DNA of 64,000 bases. Origin: Sphingobacterium nematocida. GTDB taxonomy: Bacteria; Bacteroidota; Bacteroidia; Sphingobacteriales; Sphingobacteriaceae. Positions 27,030 to 36,700 of the stretch are shown one piece after another (position 1 is the stretch's first letter; the number at the start of each line of letters is the position of its first letter). The notes under the pieces are model-generated. The model was not told the DNA's origin, did not search any database, and worked only from the letters and a program-made list of their open reading frames with translations. Location of the stretch: NCBI RefSeq assembly GCF_900168125.1, contig NZ_FUZF01000016.1:62001-126000 (forward strand), written 5' to 3'. The position numbers were made by a program, and so were the translations under genes.

Positions 27030-27680
27030 TTAAATTCTTCCAATTATTTTTGTTGCAATTCTTGTTGCTTTGATCGCGTCTTTAGCACTGATTGCTTGCA
27101 ACAGGTCTTCATGAATCTCTTGTGACTCGACAAATGTAGCTGTGTCGTTATAGAGAGTCAGGAAGAATTTGCTGACGTGTACGGACATTGTTTTGTAGAG
27201 CTCATGTAGAATGGTATTGCCACAGCTTTCTGCAACAGTGATGTGAAAGTCTACGTCTGCATGGATACAGTGCAGCATATCTCCTTTTTCGGCATACTGT
27301 TTTCGCTCTTCCAGCTTTCTTTTCATTTTCTGTAAATGCGCTTCCGTTCTGTTGATGGCAGCTTTCTCTACGATTTTTAATTCTAGCAATTGTCTCACCT
27401 CAAATATGTCTGCAAAGTCTGCGCGTTCGATCTTCTCGTCTAGAATATTATTGCTACTATGGCTGACAACAAAGGTTCCGAGGCCTTGCTGTACGTTTAC
27501 AAAGCCCAGTTGAGAGAGGTATTTGATCGCTTCACGGATAGTAGAGCGACCTACACCGAATTTTTGCATGAGCTCCGGTTCTGTAGGGAGCTTCTCGTTA
27601 ATCGCAAATGCACCCCGTTCAATACTGTGTTGAAGGCTGTCTGCGACCTCCTGTGCTAGGGATTTTTTCTGTATCATCAT
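27030..27680 (-). CDS. GntR-family regulator, FadR/FCD subfamily
   Basis: A 216-residue regulator. The N-terminal winged helix (~5-70) has the GntR pattern L-P-T-E-P-E-L-M-Q-K-F-G-V-G-R-S-T-I-R-E-A. A C-terminal all-helical FCD ligand domain (~85-210) has F-E-V-R-Q-L-L-E, D-V-D-F-H-I-T-V-A and S-x-E-I-H-E motifs, which supply metal- or ligand-binding residues. It lies 50 bases upstream of the transporter gene on the same strand. Matching operators before both genes suggest autoregulation and transporter control by one small-molecule signal. Confidence 0.94.
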   Translation of the reverse strand: MMIQKKSLAQEVADSLQHSIERGAFAINEKLPTEPELMQKFGVGRSTIREAIKYLSQLGFVNVQQGLGTFVVSHSSNNILDEKIERADFADIFEVRQLLELKIVEKAAINRTEAHLQKMKRKLEERKQYAEKGDMLHCIHADVDFHITVAESCGNTILHELYKTMSVHVSKFFLTLYNDTATFVESQEIHEDLLQAISAKDAIKATRIATKIIGRI

Positions 27681-27689
27681 AGCTCATCA

Positions 27690-27704
27690 TATCATCTGAT
27701 GAAT
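27690..27704. promoter_or_regulatory. Probable FadR-type operator before its own gene
   Basis: ATCAT-N5-CTGAT with the shared 13-mer TCATCTGATGAAT, 10-24 bases upstream of the regulator start. Autoregulation is inferred. Confidence 0.55.
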
Positions 27705-27769
27705 GCAAAGGTATAAAAATGAATCTTAAAACAAAATCGAATCGCCGATAGCTTTTCTAAATCTATTAT

Positions 27770-27985
27770 TTAGCTTTTGTTTTCATAATTATTGCTCGGG
27801 TGCGAATTGGAATCTTCTTGCGGCAAGTGCTTGTCATGAGCTTTTAACCCAAAGTTGAGGGCGCTCCAGCTCTGTCTGTATAAGATCTGTAGGAAGGCAA
27901 AAATCATGGCAGTAGACCAACCTATCAACATAATTCCGTTGACGGCTTCTAAACCGGCCAAAATGCGCCATTCCGAATTGATGAT
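27770..27985 (-). pseudogene. 3' remnant of an ion-channel (two-helix K+ channel type) gene
   Basis: The frame reads from a stop at 27986-27988, through S-E-W-R-I-L-A-G-L-E-A-V-N-G and I-G-W-S-T-A-M-I-F-A-F-L-Q, to a hydrophilic tail of ~30 residues. The G-L-E-A-V-N-G-I-M-L-I-G-W stretch resembles the last helix of small bacterial potassium-channel-like proteins. Only ~70 C-terminal residues exist. The 5' part is absent on the far side of the junction at ~27986, where different, plus-strand coding sequence begins. It marks the left edge of the island. The channel assignment is moderate; the truncation is clear. Confidence 0.6.
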
Positions 27986-28036
27986 TTATCGCCTCATGAA
28001 CTGGAAATTTATAAACGAGAGCTTGTTATAGATTAT

Positions 28037-28636
28037 TTGCTTCCTGCATTTGGAAGTTTGGTCAACTTCTTTGATGCCAAAATTAGCGACATAGTGGCCC
28101 GATGTCAACTTCAAAAAATGGTTAGAAATCAATACATGGAATCACCCGGAACAGCAATAACCGGGTTTTTATGGTTTTCTATAGAAGCGATGTGCCACAG
28201 TTATTTTTTCAATTCTCAAAAGAATATACCTTGTGGCACTTGTATATATAAGAAAAAGGAATTGATTTTTAACGGAAATAGTTTAATCAAAGGCTTAGAC
28301 CGCCAAGATTATGTCCAGATACTGGAAGATGGTTTTGTGCTTTCCATAGGATTCCCGGAGATATTGTCCCTGATGAATAAATATCGTGATTTTGATCAGG
28401 CAATCCGAGAGCTTACTTATCAACAAGGCGTATATTTCAGACAGCAGAATGCTTTTCGGGAACTACCATCACTGGAGCGTGTCAGAAAGCTCAAAGACGA
28501 ACATGCTGCATTTGTTGCTTGTGCTACACAGGAAGTTCAGGCCATCCATGCCCATTTGTCTGTTAAACAATATTACAACAAAATCAAGGAGTTAAAACAA
28601 GAGGTTGGTAATATTGCCGAAATAAATCGGCAATAG
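28037..28636 (+). CDS. Crp/Fnr-like cyclic-nucleotide-binding-fold protein, possibly 5' truncated
   Basis: A 199-residue reading frame from a TTG. The open frame continues upstream to the island junction without an ATG, so a few N-terminal residues may be lost. A cAMP-binding-type beta-roll is suggested at ~35-125: G-F-L-W-F, S-Y-F-F-N, I-L-E-D-G-F-V-L-S-I and the following E-I-L-S-L-M helix. The last ~60 residues are helical, with S-L-E-R-V-R-K-L and L-S-V-K-Q-Y-Y-N-K-I in place of a clear DNA-binding helix-turn-helix. It precedes MauE and a small secreted peptide gene and may regulate them. Assignment is by overall pattern only. Confidence 0.6.
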   Translation: MLPAFGSLVNFFDAKISDIVARCQLQKMVRNQYMESPGTAITGFLWFSIEAMCHSYFFNSQKNIPCGTCIYKKKELIFNGNSLIKGLDRQDYVQILEDGFVLSIGFPEILSLMNKYRDFDQAIRELTYQQGVYFRQQNAFRELPSLERVRKLKDEHAAFVACATQEVQAIHAHLSVKQYYNKIKELKQEVGNIAEINRQ

Positions 28637-28714
28637 TGCATGTTAAAATCGGCAATTTTTTCTAACACTGCCTTTCATTTCTAATCTACCTTTGAGTTAT
28701 TCAATCATCCCAAT

Positions 28715-29209
28715 ATGAATAACCAAATTGAAACAAAGCGTAGGCCTTTTAGCTTATCCATTTCTAAGCTGACGATTAACCGCAAGATTATTGTGGAAAT
28801 CATCCAGTGGGCATTTTTTCTGCTATTTCTCTATTCTGCTGGAGATAAAATTTTTGATTTTGAAAAATTCCAGCTAGAACTTAGTAAGTCCCCAATCATT
28901 ACGGACTTCTCTGAATATATAGCATACAGTTTGCCAATCACTGAAGCGATTATAGCAGTATTAGTCGTGATTCCTAGAACATCTTTCGTCGGTTTGCTGG
29001 CTTCATTTACGTTAATCGTTTTGTTCACAACTTACATATTTCTCATCATGAACTATACTGATGATATTCCCTGCAGCTGCAATGGAATTTTAGAAGGTGC
29101 CAGTTGGTCTCAACATTTAGTATTTAATGTGGTATTTGTACTGCTGGCGATAGTAGGTCTCTTTTTACAAGCTAATATAGATTCATATAAAATTAACCAA
29201 AAGTCTTAA
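28715..29209 (+). CDS. MauE/DoxX-family redox-associated membrane protein
   Basis: A 164-residue four-helix inner-membrane protein (helices ~30-48, 68-87, 92-113 and 135-155). The loop before the last helix carries the redox motif C-S-C-N-G-I-L. MauE-type proteins help form disulfides in exported partners. The next gene encodes a small secreted protein with two cysteines, a recurring arrangement in Bacteroidota. It lies 78 bases after the Crp-like gene and 83 before the small peptide gene. Confidence 0.85.
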   Translation: MNNQIETKRRPFSLSISKLTINRKIIVEIIQWAFFLLFLYSAGDKIFDFEKFQLELSKSPIITDFSEYIAYSLPITEAIIAVLVVIPRTSFVGLLASFTLIVLFTTYIFLIMNYTDDIPCSCNGILEGASWSQHLVFNVVFVLLAIVGLFLQANIDSYKINQKS

Positions 29210-29292
29210 AAATATTCGTTGCGCAACAGAATCAGGGGATGCCGAAAACCTGCGAACCATAGAGTAGGCACTTAAAATTAAATAACAAAATT

Positions 29293-29508
29293 ATGAAAAG
29301 ATTACTTTTCGCCGCCTTATTTGCGACTGTTGCAATAGGCGGAGCCTATGCACAGTATACCACTGTACAAGGTGGTACAACCAGTCAGTTTAATTGTAAC
29401 GGTGTCCTAGCTCCGCTATGTCGAGCATCTGCGCCCATCTATCAGGTTGGATCTTCTACCCCGGTTACCGATGATGCCATTTTAGATAGAACCAGAGTGA
29501 ACAACTGA
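29293..29508 (+). CDS. Small exported two-cysteine protein (DUF6520/NVEALA-like type)
   Basis: A 71-residue precursor with a signal peptide cut after A-Y-A-Q (~21). The mature ~50 residues hold two cysteines, in F-N-C-N-G and L-C-R-A. Such short peptides often sit beside MauE-like proteins in this phylum, and disulfide formation by MauE is a reasonable inference. No enzyme motif is present. Family names are given by resemblance only. Confidence 0.75.
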   Translation: MKRLLFAALFATVAIGGAYAQYTTVQGGTTSQFNCNGVLAPLCRASAPIYQVGSSTPVTDDAILDRTRVNN

Positions 29509-29593
29509 TCTAACCACTGAATTCAGAAAATCAGGATCACTATATATGATTGATTCTGATTTTCTAATACTAAATTAAATTCCTAATATCGTC

Positions 29594-29923
29594 ATGAGAA
29601 AACACATTCAAATTTTCTGCGTGCTATTTTGCATTGCGGTGTTATCGATTATAATACTTTATAAACTTTCTGGAAATAAGAAAGGGAATGGCTTTAATCG
29701 TGAATTTTCTCCGGATAAAGTGCAATTAGATAACGAGATGATTTTTGAAAATGACAATTATGCGTTTGTTTCTATAACCCCTGATCTTATCAGTCTGTAT
29801 AAATTTAAAGAGCCTTATGGGCTTTTGGAGATTTCTATGGATCTTAAAGAAAAGCACAAGCATACAATACCTTTTCTTGCAAAGACTGAAAAAACTGACG
29901 GAATGAATACCGTAGCGTTGTAA
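29594..29923 (+). pseudogene. N-terminal fragment of a membrane-anchored periplasmic protein, cut by the IS
   Basis: A 109-residue frame with one N-terminal transmembrane helix (~7-26), then a soluble beta-rich part with D-N-Y-A-F-V-S-I and Y-K-F-K-E-P-Y-G-L-L-E-I strands. The frame ends only 10 bases before the IS3 terminal repeat at 29934. The strand repeat looks like the start of a larger domain, possibly a propeller. I infer that the insertion removed the 3' part. The missing part is not seen after the IS, so a deletion accompanied or followed insertion. It could also be an intact short gene. Confidence 0.5.
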
Positions 29924-29993
29924 ATCGTCAGCATAATTTGGACACGATTGGTTAAAAACTAAGAGAGTGTTTTCCTAAAAAGATTTAACTTTA

Positions 29994-30353
29994 ATGATCA
30001 TGGGAAGACCAAAAAAAACAACCCCCGAAAACTTCATCAAGAATGTACGTCGCAGTACCCGAAGAATCTTCACCGCAGAGCAGAAAATTCTGATCGTGAT
30101 GGAAGCTTTACGCGCAGAAAACTCTATTGCCGAGATCTGTCGTAATCACAGCATTAACGAGTCTCAGTTCTACAAATGGAACAAGGAGTTTTTAGAGGCG
30201 GGAAAAAAGCGACTTGAAGGCGATGTTACCCGTGAGGCAACATCAGATGAGGTGGCCGAACTCCGAAAAGAAAATGCCCGGCTCAAAGAAATGGTTGCCG
30301 ATCTGGTACTACGTTACGATATCGTAAAAAAAAGCTTGGATCTGCTGGATTAA
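29994..30353 (+). CDS. IS3-family transposase OrfA
   Basis: A 119-residue helix-turn-helix protein of the IS3 OrfA class. The DNA-binding part (~20-65) reads R-R-I-F-T-A-E-Q-K and I-A-E-I-C-R-N-H-S-I-N-E-S-Q-F-Y-K-W. A leucine-zipper-like helix follows (~80-110). The A8 run at 30326-30333 lies near its end, in the A-AAA-AAA phase expected for -1 frameshifting into orfB, whose frame is open from that point. Confidence 0.93.
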   Translation: MIMGRPKKTTPENFIKNVRRSTRRIFTAEQKILIVMEALRAENSIAEICRNHSINESQFYKWNKEFLEAGKKRLEGDVTREATSDEVAELRKENARLKEMVADLVLRYDIVKKSLDLLD

Positions 30354-31356
30354 CGGATAAATACAAAAAGCATATGCGATTATCAGCAGGAGAAAAAATG
30401 GAGATTATTCAGACGGTTACCCGATCGGAGATTGGTGTGAAGCGTACTTTAAATGAATTCGGGATTCCTAAAAGTACATTTTACAGCTGGTATGATGGTA
30501 CCTAACAGACGGTTATGAGGGGTTAGAGCTGAAAAACAGAGACTCCAGACAACAGTGGAACAGTATTCCAGATCAGGTTAAAGAATTTGTTGTCGAGGTT
30601 GCCCTGGATAAGGTCGATCTGTCAGCACGCGAGCTAGCACATCACATTACAGATGAGCACCAGATTTTTATTTCAGAATCTTCAGTCTATCGAATCCTTA
30701 AAAACAAGGGACTGATCAGTGCGCCAAGCCATATTTTGATCAGTGCATCCGATGAGTTCAAGGATAAGACCAGTTTTGTGCATGAAATGTGGCAGACAGA
30801 TTTTACCTATTTCAGGATAAAAGGTTGGGGAGATTATTATTTGAGCACCATATTGGACGACTACAGCCGATACATTGTCCATTGGGAGCTTTGCACATCT
30901 ATGAAGCATGAAGATGTGATACGTAATGTGGATAAGGCGATAGAAAAGGCTAAGTTAAAAACGAAGGCTAAACCTAAGTTACTGTCCGACAATGGATCAT
31001 GTTATATCTCTAAGGAACTCGGGAAATACCTGACCGAAGAACTGGAAATGAAACAGGTGCATGGCAGACCGGCACATCCACAGACCCAGGGAAAAATCGA
31101 AAGATATCACAGGACAATGAAAAATGTGGTCAAATTGAACAATTATTATTCACCAGAAGAGCTAAAAGAATCGCTAGAAGAGTTTGTAAATAAATATAAT
31201 AACGAACGCTATCATGAGTCTTTAAAAAACCTGACACCAGCTGATGTATATTATGGTCGTGGAGAACTCATATTAAAACAAAGAGAAAGCCTAAAAAAAC
31301 TGGCCATTAATAACAGAAAAACAGAATATTTAAAACAAAAATTAATAGCTTTATAA
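30326..31356 (+). pseudogene. IS3-family transposase OrfB (integrase), frameshifted
   Basis: From the slippery site the -1 frame reads through an internal ATG at 30374 and ends at a TAA at 30503-30505, right after F-Y-S-W-Y-D-G. The rest continues in the next frame from ~30499 to 31356, with the DDE integrase core intact: Asp in W-Q-T-D-F, Asp in L-S-D-N-G-S and Glu in G-K-I-E-R-Y-H. The pattern fits loss of one base near 30499. The intact-looking 206-residue downstream frame has no proper start. Transposition is probably abolished unless a second frameshift occurs. Confidence 0.85.
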
Positions 31357-31426
31357 TCAGAAAACACTCCTTAGACATTTGTCCAAATTAGTTTGAAGAC
31401 ATACAGATATTTAAACCAATAAACAC

Positions 31427-31762
31427 ATGTTTCGTTTTAAAAGATTATCTCAATTATTTAAGTCAGGGAAGTATAGACTTAGCAATAGATGCGGAAGAGA
31501 TCATGCAACTATAATTTCTTTCAAAAAGAGAGATGATGGTTACATGTATGGAATGACAGTTGATTTTGCCACACGTACATTTTCTGTTTCCAGGTCATCC
31601 GCTATCGGTGAGTCTAAAAGGGAGTGCACTGCATATTTAAGTTATGATTTGCTCACAAAGGCTGGTAAGGAGATGGTGAAACTATATGATGATGGCAATC
31701 TTGAAGATGGCTACCTTGAATTTCAAATTTTTATGTATATAATTGGAAATTTATTTCTATAA
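31427..31762 (+). CDS. Hypothetical small protein, paralogue of the one at 47292
   Basis: A 111-residue basic protein. The middle (Y-G-M-T-V-D-F-A-T-R-T-F and S-V-S-R-S-S) and the following T-A-Y-L-S-Y-D-L-L-T-K-A-G-K segment closely match the 74-residue protein at 47292-47516. No signal peptide or known motif is visible. It starts 36 bases after the IS right end, and the following sigma gene starts 21 bases later. The two paralogues flank the second SusCD locus. Function not recognised. Confidence 0.65.
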   Translation: MFRFKRLSQLFKSGKYRLSNRCGRDHATIISFKKRDDGYMYGMTVDFATRTFSVSRSSAIGESKRECTAYLSYDLLTKAGKEMVKLYDDGNLEDGYLEFQIFMYIIGNLFL

Positions 31763-31783
31763 TATTATGGGGGGATCACAGGA

Positions 31784-32359
31784 ATGAAAGTTAATGTACT
31801 AAAGGCTGAAACAGAAGAGGTTTTGCTTCAAATGATCAAGGCAGGGGAATACCCTGCGTTTGATGAATTGTACGCTAGACATTTTCAGACCGTTTATGCC
31901 ATGGCCTATAATATTCTCCGGGATCACCAGCATAGTATGGATATCGTACAGGATATTTTTATTTGGTTTTGGGAACACCGTTCGCAATGGAACCTGGTTT
32001 CATGCCGTGGCTATCTTTTAACCGCTGTTAAGTTTAAAACCGCGAACTATTTTAGAGATAATAAGATAAAGGCCGCCGTCATCGCGGGCTTGGCTAAACA
32101 ACAAATGTCAATTGTTGATGAAAGTCTTTTGCTGGAAGTTCGTCAGCTTAATGATATTATCCTTTCAATAACCTCCGAATTGCCGGAACGCTGTCAGCAG
32201 ATTTTTAGAATGAGTCGTTTTGATCAATTGTCCAATCGGGAAATTGCTTCTAAACTTGGAATTACAGAGAAGGCAGTAGAAGGACAGATCACTTCCGCGC
32301 TAAAAAAGCTAAGAGAGAAACTCGGTAAAGGGCATGTTTTTATGTATTTTTTTATCTGA
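31784..32359 (+). CDS. ECF RNA polymerase sigma factor, FecI-like (island)
   Basis: A 191-residue ECF sigma factor. Region 2 (~20-90) has F-D-E-L-Y-A-R-H-F and D-I-V-Q-D-I-F-I-W-F-W. Region 4 (~125-180) has L-P-E-R-C-Q-Q-I-F and helix-turn-helix N-R-E-I-A-S-K-L-G-I-T-E-K-A-V. FecR and an STN-bearing SusC follow, so it is the regulator of the island's own SusCD locus. Sequence identity with the sigma factor at 1097 is low by eye, making cross-talk unlikely. Confidence 0.93.
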   Translation: MKVNVLKAETEEVLLQMIKAGEYPAFDELYARHFQTVYAMAYNILRDHQHSMDIVQDIFIWFWEHRSQWNLVSCRGYLLTAVKFKTANYFRDNKIKAAVIAGLAKQQMSIVDESLLLEVRQLNDIILSITSELPERCQQIFRMSRFDQLSNREIASKLGITEKAVEGQITSALKKLREKLGKGHVFMYFFI

Positions 32360-32454
32360 AAATCAATGTTTTAATAAAATGTTTCATTTTTATTTATTTT
32401 CGATCTAGGGGTAGAAGCTATTTATGTGCTTTACAATATATCAACCACTAGGAA

Positions 32455-33591
32455 ATGCAGGAAGAAGAATTTATTGATATTGCAAATAAGGTAGCTGATG
32501 GATCGGCAACCGATCAACAGAAGCAGCTATATTTATGCCACCTGGCTTCTTTCGCTAAAGAAAATCCAGAGTGGGAGAAACTAAATACAGATTTTAGGCA
32601 ACAGATAGAGGATATGGTGAGGGATAAAATCCGCACTCATGTTCTCCCGGAAACGATCCGAAAATCCACATTAATTAAACTTTGGCAGAGAATTGCTGGA
32701 GTAGCTGCGGCAATAGCCCTGATCGTTTTAAGCGTTTACTTCTTTAACAATGGCAATAATGCAATAAATAATGATCCGCAAATCGTAAATCAGGATGTGG
32801 CTCCTGGTTCATTTGGTGCCACCCTCACCCTTGCTAATGGTAAGACGATTAAATTATCGGATGCATCCAATGGTAAACTTGCTCAGGAAGCAGGGATAGC
32901 CATTGCCAAATCTGCAGATGGTCAATTGGAATATGAGATTAAAGGATCTGCTGACGATCCCAACAAAATTAATACGCTATCGACTGGCAAAGGAGAAACC
33001 TATAAGGTGCGTTTGCCGGACGGCTCCTTGGTATATCTAAACGCCGCATCAAGCTTGACTTATCCTGTTTCTTTAATTGAGCATGGGAAACGGAAAGTCA
33101 AACTTAGAGGTGAAGGTTATTTTGAAATTTCTAAGGATAAAGAACATCCTTTCGTAGTACAAACAGATAATCAGGAAGTGGAAGTATTAGGTACGCATTT
33201 CAATATCAATGCCTATGGGGATGAACCTGCTGTGAGGACTACCTTGCTGGAAGGACGTATAAGGGTAAATAAAAGCACTATCCTGTTCCCAGGGGAACAG
33301 GCAACATTAATAAACGGCAATTTAAAAGTATCCAAGGCTAATTTAGATGAAACAGTAGCCTGGAAAGAAGGAAGCTTTCAGTTTAACGAAGAAAAGATGG
33401 CCAGCATCGTGAGAAAACTTGAGCGTTGGTATGACGTGGAGATTGAATTGAGCGATAAGCTAGCGAACAAGGAGTTTTCGGGTAATATTTCCCGCAGCCG
33501 GAGCATAAGCCGCGTGCTTCGCATGATGGAAAAAACAAATGGCATTCAATTTAAAATTGAAGGAAGGAGGATAACGGCTATAGAAAAATAA
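32455..33591 (+). CDS. FecR-family anti-sigma factor (island)
   Basis: A 378-residue anti-sigma factor. The cytoplasmic N-terminus (~1-75) is followed by one transmembrane helix at ~80-98. The FecR domain (~175-270) has L-S-T-G-K-G-E-T-Y and L-P-D-G-S-L-V-Y-L-N-A. The DUF4974-like C-terminus covers ~300-375. It lies 95 bases after its sigma gene and 161 before SusC. The relay logic is the same as for the first locus. Confidence 0.93.
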   Translation: MQEEEFIDIANKVADGSATDQQKQLYLCHLASFAKENPEWEKLNTDFRQQIEDMVRDKIRTHVLPETIRKSTLIKLWQRIAGVAAAIALIVLSVYFFNNGNNAINNDPQIVNQDVAPGSFGATLTLANGKTIKLSDASNGKLAQEAGIAIAKSADGQLEYEIKGSADDPNKINTLSTGKGETYKVRLPDGSLVYLNAASSLTYPVSLIEHGKRKVKLRGEGYFEISKDKEHPFVVQTDNQEVEVLGTHFNINAYGDEPAVRTTLLEGRIRVNKSTILFPGEQATLINGNLKVSKANLDETVAWKEGSFQFNEEKMASIVRKLERWYDVEIELSDKLANKEFSGNISRSRSISRVLRMMEKTNGIQFKIEGRRITAIEK

Positions 33592-33752
33592 TTATACCCA
33601 ATTGTAAAAGACCTTCAAGTAAAAAAGGTCATACGGGTTGGCGCCCGGATGACCTGTAAGCTAGCTGGACAGAAAATATCAGATATCACCGGCCTAGTAC
33701 GATCCACCTTGACAAGTATTGCGTATTATGCCTTTAAACCAACTAAACTCAA

Positions 33753-36700
33753 ATGTACAAAGTTTTACAACAAAAACTATGGTACCCTTCAGGTGCTATA
33801 ATTAAATTACTGCTGATTATGAGGCTAACCACCATATTATTGATCACAGGTTTTTTACAGGTCAGCGCCACTACTTTTGCGCAGAAAATATCGTTGACTG
33901 AAAAGGACGCCTCGCTTACCACAGTGCTAAATCGCATCAAAGCGCAGACCGGTTATGACTTCTTCTACGAAAGTGTAAACATAAGGGAGCTAAAAACCAT
34001 TAATATTCAGGCTAGAAATGAAGAACTGAAAGATTTACTAGCACGAATTTTAAATCCTCAGAACCTGGATTTTGAGATTGATGACAACTCAATCATTATA
34101 AAAAGGAGAAGGAGCCCTTCCCCTCTAAATAAGCCTGTTGTACCTATCAATATCAACAGTTTTTCAGGTGTAGTGCGAGACACTGCAGGAAAGGAAATCG
34201 CAGGTGCAACAGTTAAGCTATCCCCCGGGAAACTCACTGAAATCACAAATCAAACAGGAACATTCGTCTTTAAAAACGTTCCATATGGTAACTATACGCT
34301 TTCGGTTACTTCTATAGGTTATCAGTCATTGGAGATGGCTATTGAAATCAACGCATCCACAGAGGCGTCTTTACTTGTGCTAGTGATGAAGGAGGCTGTT
34401 TTGGCATTAAGCAGCGTCACCATTAATACAGGTTACCAGCGTATCAAACCAGAGCAGAGTACCGGTGCCGTGGCACAGATCACCACCAGAGAATACGAAT
34501 CGCGCATCAGCACCAATTTCCTGGATGGTCTGGCCAACCGGCTTCCCGGCTTAATGATCAATAATGATGTTAATTTTACCAGCACAGATGCAAACGGTAA
34601 TACTACTTCCAAGAGCCTCTTCAATATCCGTGGTATTTCCACAATGTCGGCCAACCAAAATCCTTTAATTGTCGTGGACGGTTATCCCACTACCCTCACA
34701 CTGGATATGATAAACCCGAATGAAATTAAGTCTGTTACCATTCTGAAGGATGCTGCAGCAGCCACAGTTTATGGTGTTCGCGCATCTAACGGCGTAATTG
34801 TGATCGAAAGAAAACAGGCAAGCGTCGGCAAACCGCAGGTCGCTTTCCGTGCCACCGTGGGTTTTACACCCAAAGAGAACTACAGCCGCTATCGCTGGGA
34901 TCCCGATGCCTCCGCACTGATTGTGGCTTACCAGCGGGACATCTTTGCTACGAGCGTGGATTCTAATACCTATGCAGGCTTGTCGACACCTAACTGGAAA
35001 GGCGTTCAGTCACCTGTTTACTATACCGTAGCCCAGCAGGCAGGTAAAATCATTAACCAGGCACAGGCCGACGAAACATTTGCCAATTTGGGCAGCTACA
35101 ACAACACCAAAGATTACAGCCGTCTGTTCCTGCAAACAGCCGCTACCCAGACCTACAACATGAATGTGTCCGGTGGCAATGCCAATGCACTCTATTACAT
35201 TACCGCCAATTATACCGACAACCTGCAGCAGCAGAAAAATAACAATAATAACAATATCCTGCTTTCGGCCCGCAGCACGCTGAAGTTCTCCCAGCGTCTT
35301 TCCCTGGAGCTGACCACCGATTTCCAGGAACTGCGCGCTACTGCTGCGCCGGTACCGGATATCAACAGCATTTATCCGTATGAGCGTCTGCAGGATAAAT
35401 ATGGGAACCCAAGTCCTGTTGCGTTTAAGTCGGGAGTAAATCCTTATTATAATTCGGTACTTATGGACATGGGGCTGCGGGATTACCAGTATTATCCTTT
35501 GGTAGATATCGATCATATCAGCGACAAGACACATACCCTCAACAACCGTGTTACTGCTAACTTCGACTATAGGATCGGACATGGCTTTAATCTTACTTTC
35601 GGCGGTATCTATGAAACGTCCCGTACCGACCAGCGCCATTATGCCGATGAGCAATCGTCTGAAGTACACCAGTATGTTGATAACTATGCTACAAGGAATG
35701 CCAATGGCAGCCTGGTATTCAATATTCCCATAGGGGGTTATTTACAGCAGCAAACGGCTAAATCTTCCAGCTACACCCTGCGGACCCAGTTAAATTATAA
35801 CAAGTATTTTGGCAAAGACCATTCCATCAATGCCATTCTTGGCGCAGAGGTAAGAAATGAAAAGGATCAGATCGCTAACGCCGCATACTTTGGCTACGAC
35901 GACCAGAGCCTGTTACAACAACCGGTCAATTACGATATTTTGACTTCTGGGTTCATAAGTCCTTTTTTGGGAACAGGTCCGTTAGCTTACAGTCATTTAT
36001 TTGGTCAGACTTACCGGGAAGACCGGTATTTATCCGGCTTTTCCAATATCGTTTATTCCTTTCGCAATACATACTCGCTTACCGGCAGCTTGCGTATCGA
36101 CCAGTCCAATCTGTTCGGTACAAACCCAAAATACCGGTACAAGCCTTTATGGTCGGTAGGTGCTGCCTGGAATATCGATAAAGAAAACTTTATGCAGGAC
36201 GTTACCTGGGTGAAACAGCTGAAGCTGCGCTTAGCAAATGGCTTTAACGGCAATGTGGCCAAGCTGTCACTCCCACAGGCAATTGGCCAGTCCTACCTCA
36301 CCACAGGCACTGTTCCGGCATCTGCCGCCTTGCGATCGTATTCGCTTGCCAACAGCGGGCTGCGCTGGGAACAGACTAATAACTTCAATGCAGGGCTTGA
36401 TTACAGCATATTCAAAAATATTTATGGCTCAGTGGACTGGTATAACAAGCACAGCACGGATTTAGTAGCCAACGGTCTGATAGACCCGACCGCTGGTGCC
36501 AACTCTTCTATTATTAACACAGCAACCATTAACAATAAGGGGGTAGAGATCAGTCTGCGTGCCGACTGGCTCAGCATTCCTAAATTTAACTGGAATACGG
36601 GCTTTGTGCTTGCCCTTAATACCAGCAAGGTGCAAAAGACTTATCAGACAACAGCTGGAAACTTTGTAGACGTCAACAATAGTTACGGATATATAGCAGG

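Larger units (their letters stand above)
29934..31390 (+). mobile_element. IS3-family insertion sequence
   Basis: The outer ends carry a perfect 11-bp inverted repeat TAATTTGGACA (29934-29944 and 31380-31390), and a GAGTGTTTTC motif recurs further inside each end. orfA and orfB have the usual IS3 layout, with an A8 slippery run. No target duplication is visible (GCA on the left, GTT on the right), consistent with a rearranged insertion. The orfB frameshift suggests it is inactive. Confidence 0.88.

Noticed and set aside
30736-31356. Separate integrase gene starting at 30736
   Set aside because: The codon at 30736 is a TTG inside the OrfB reading. The same frame extends upstream to ~30499 with OrfB-like sequence, so it is the 3' part of a frameshifted gene.
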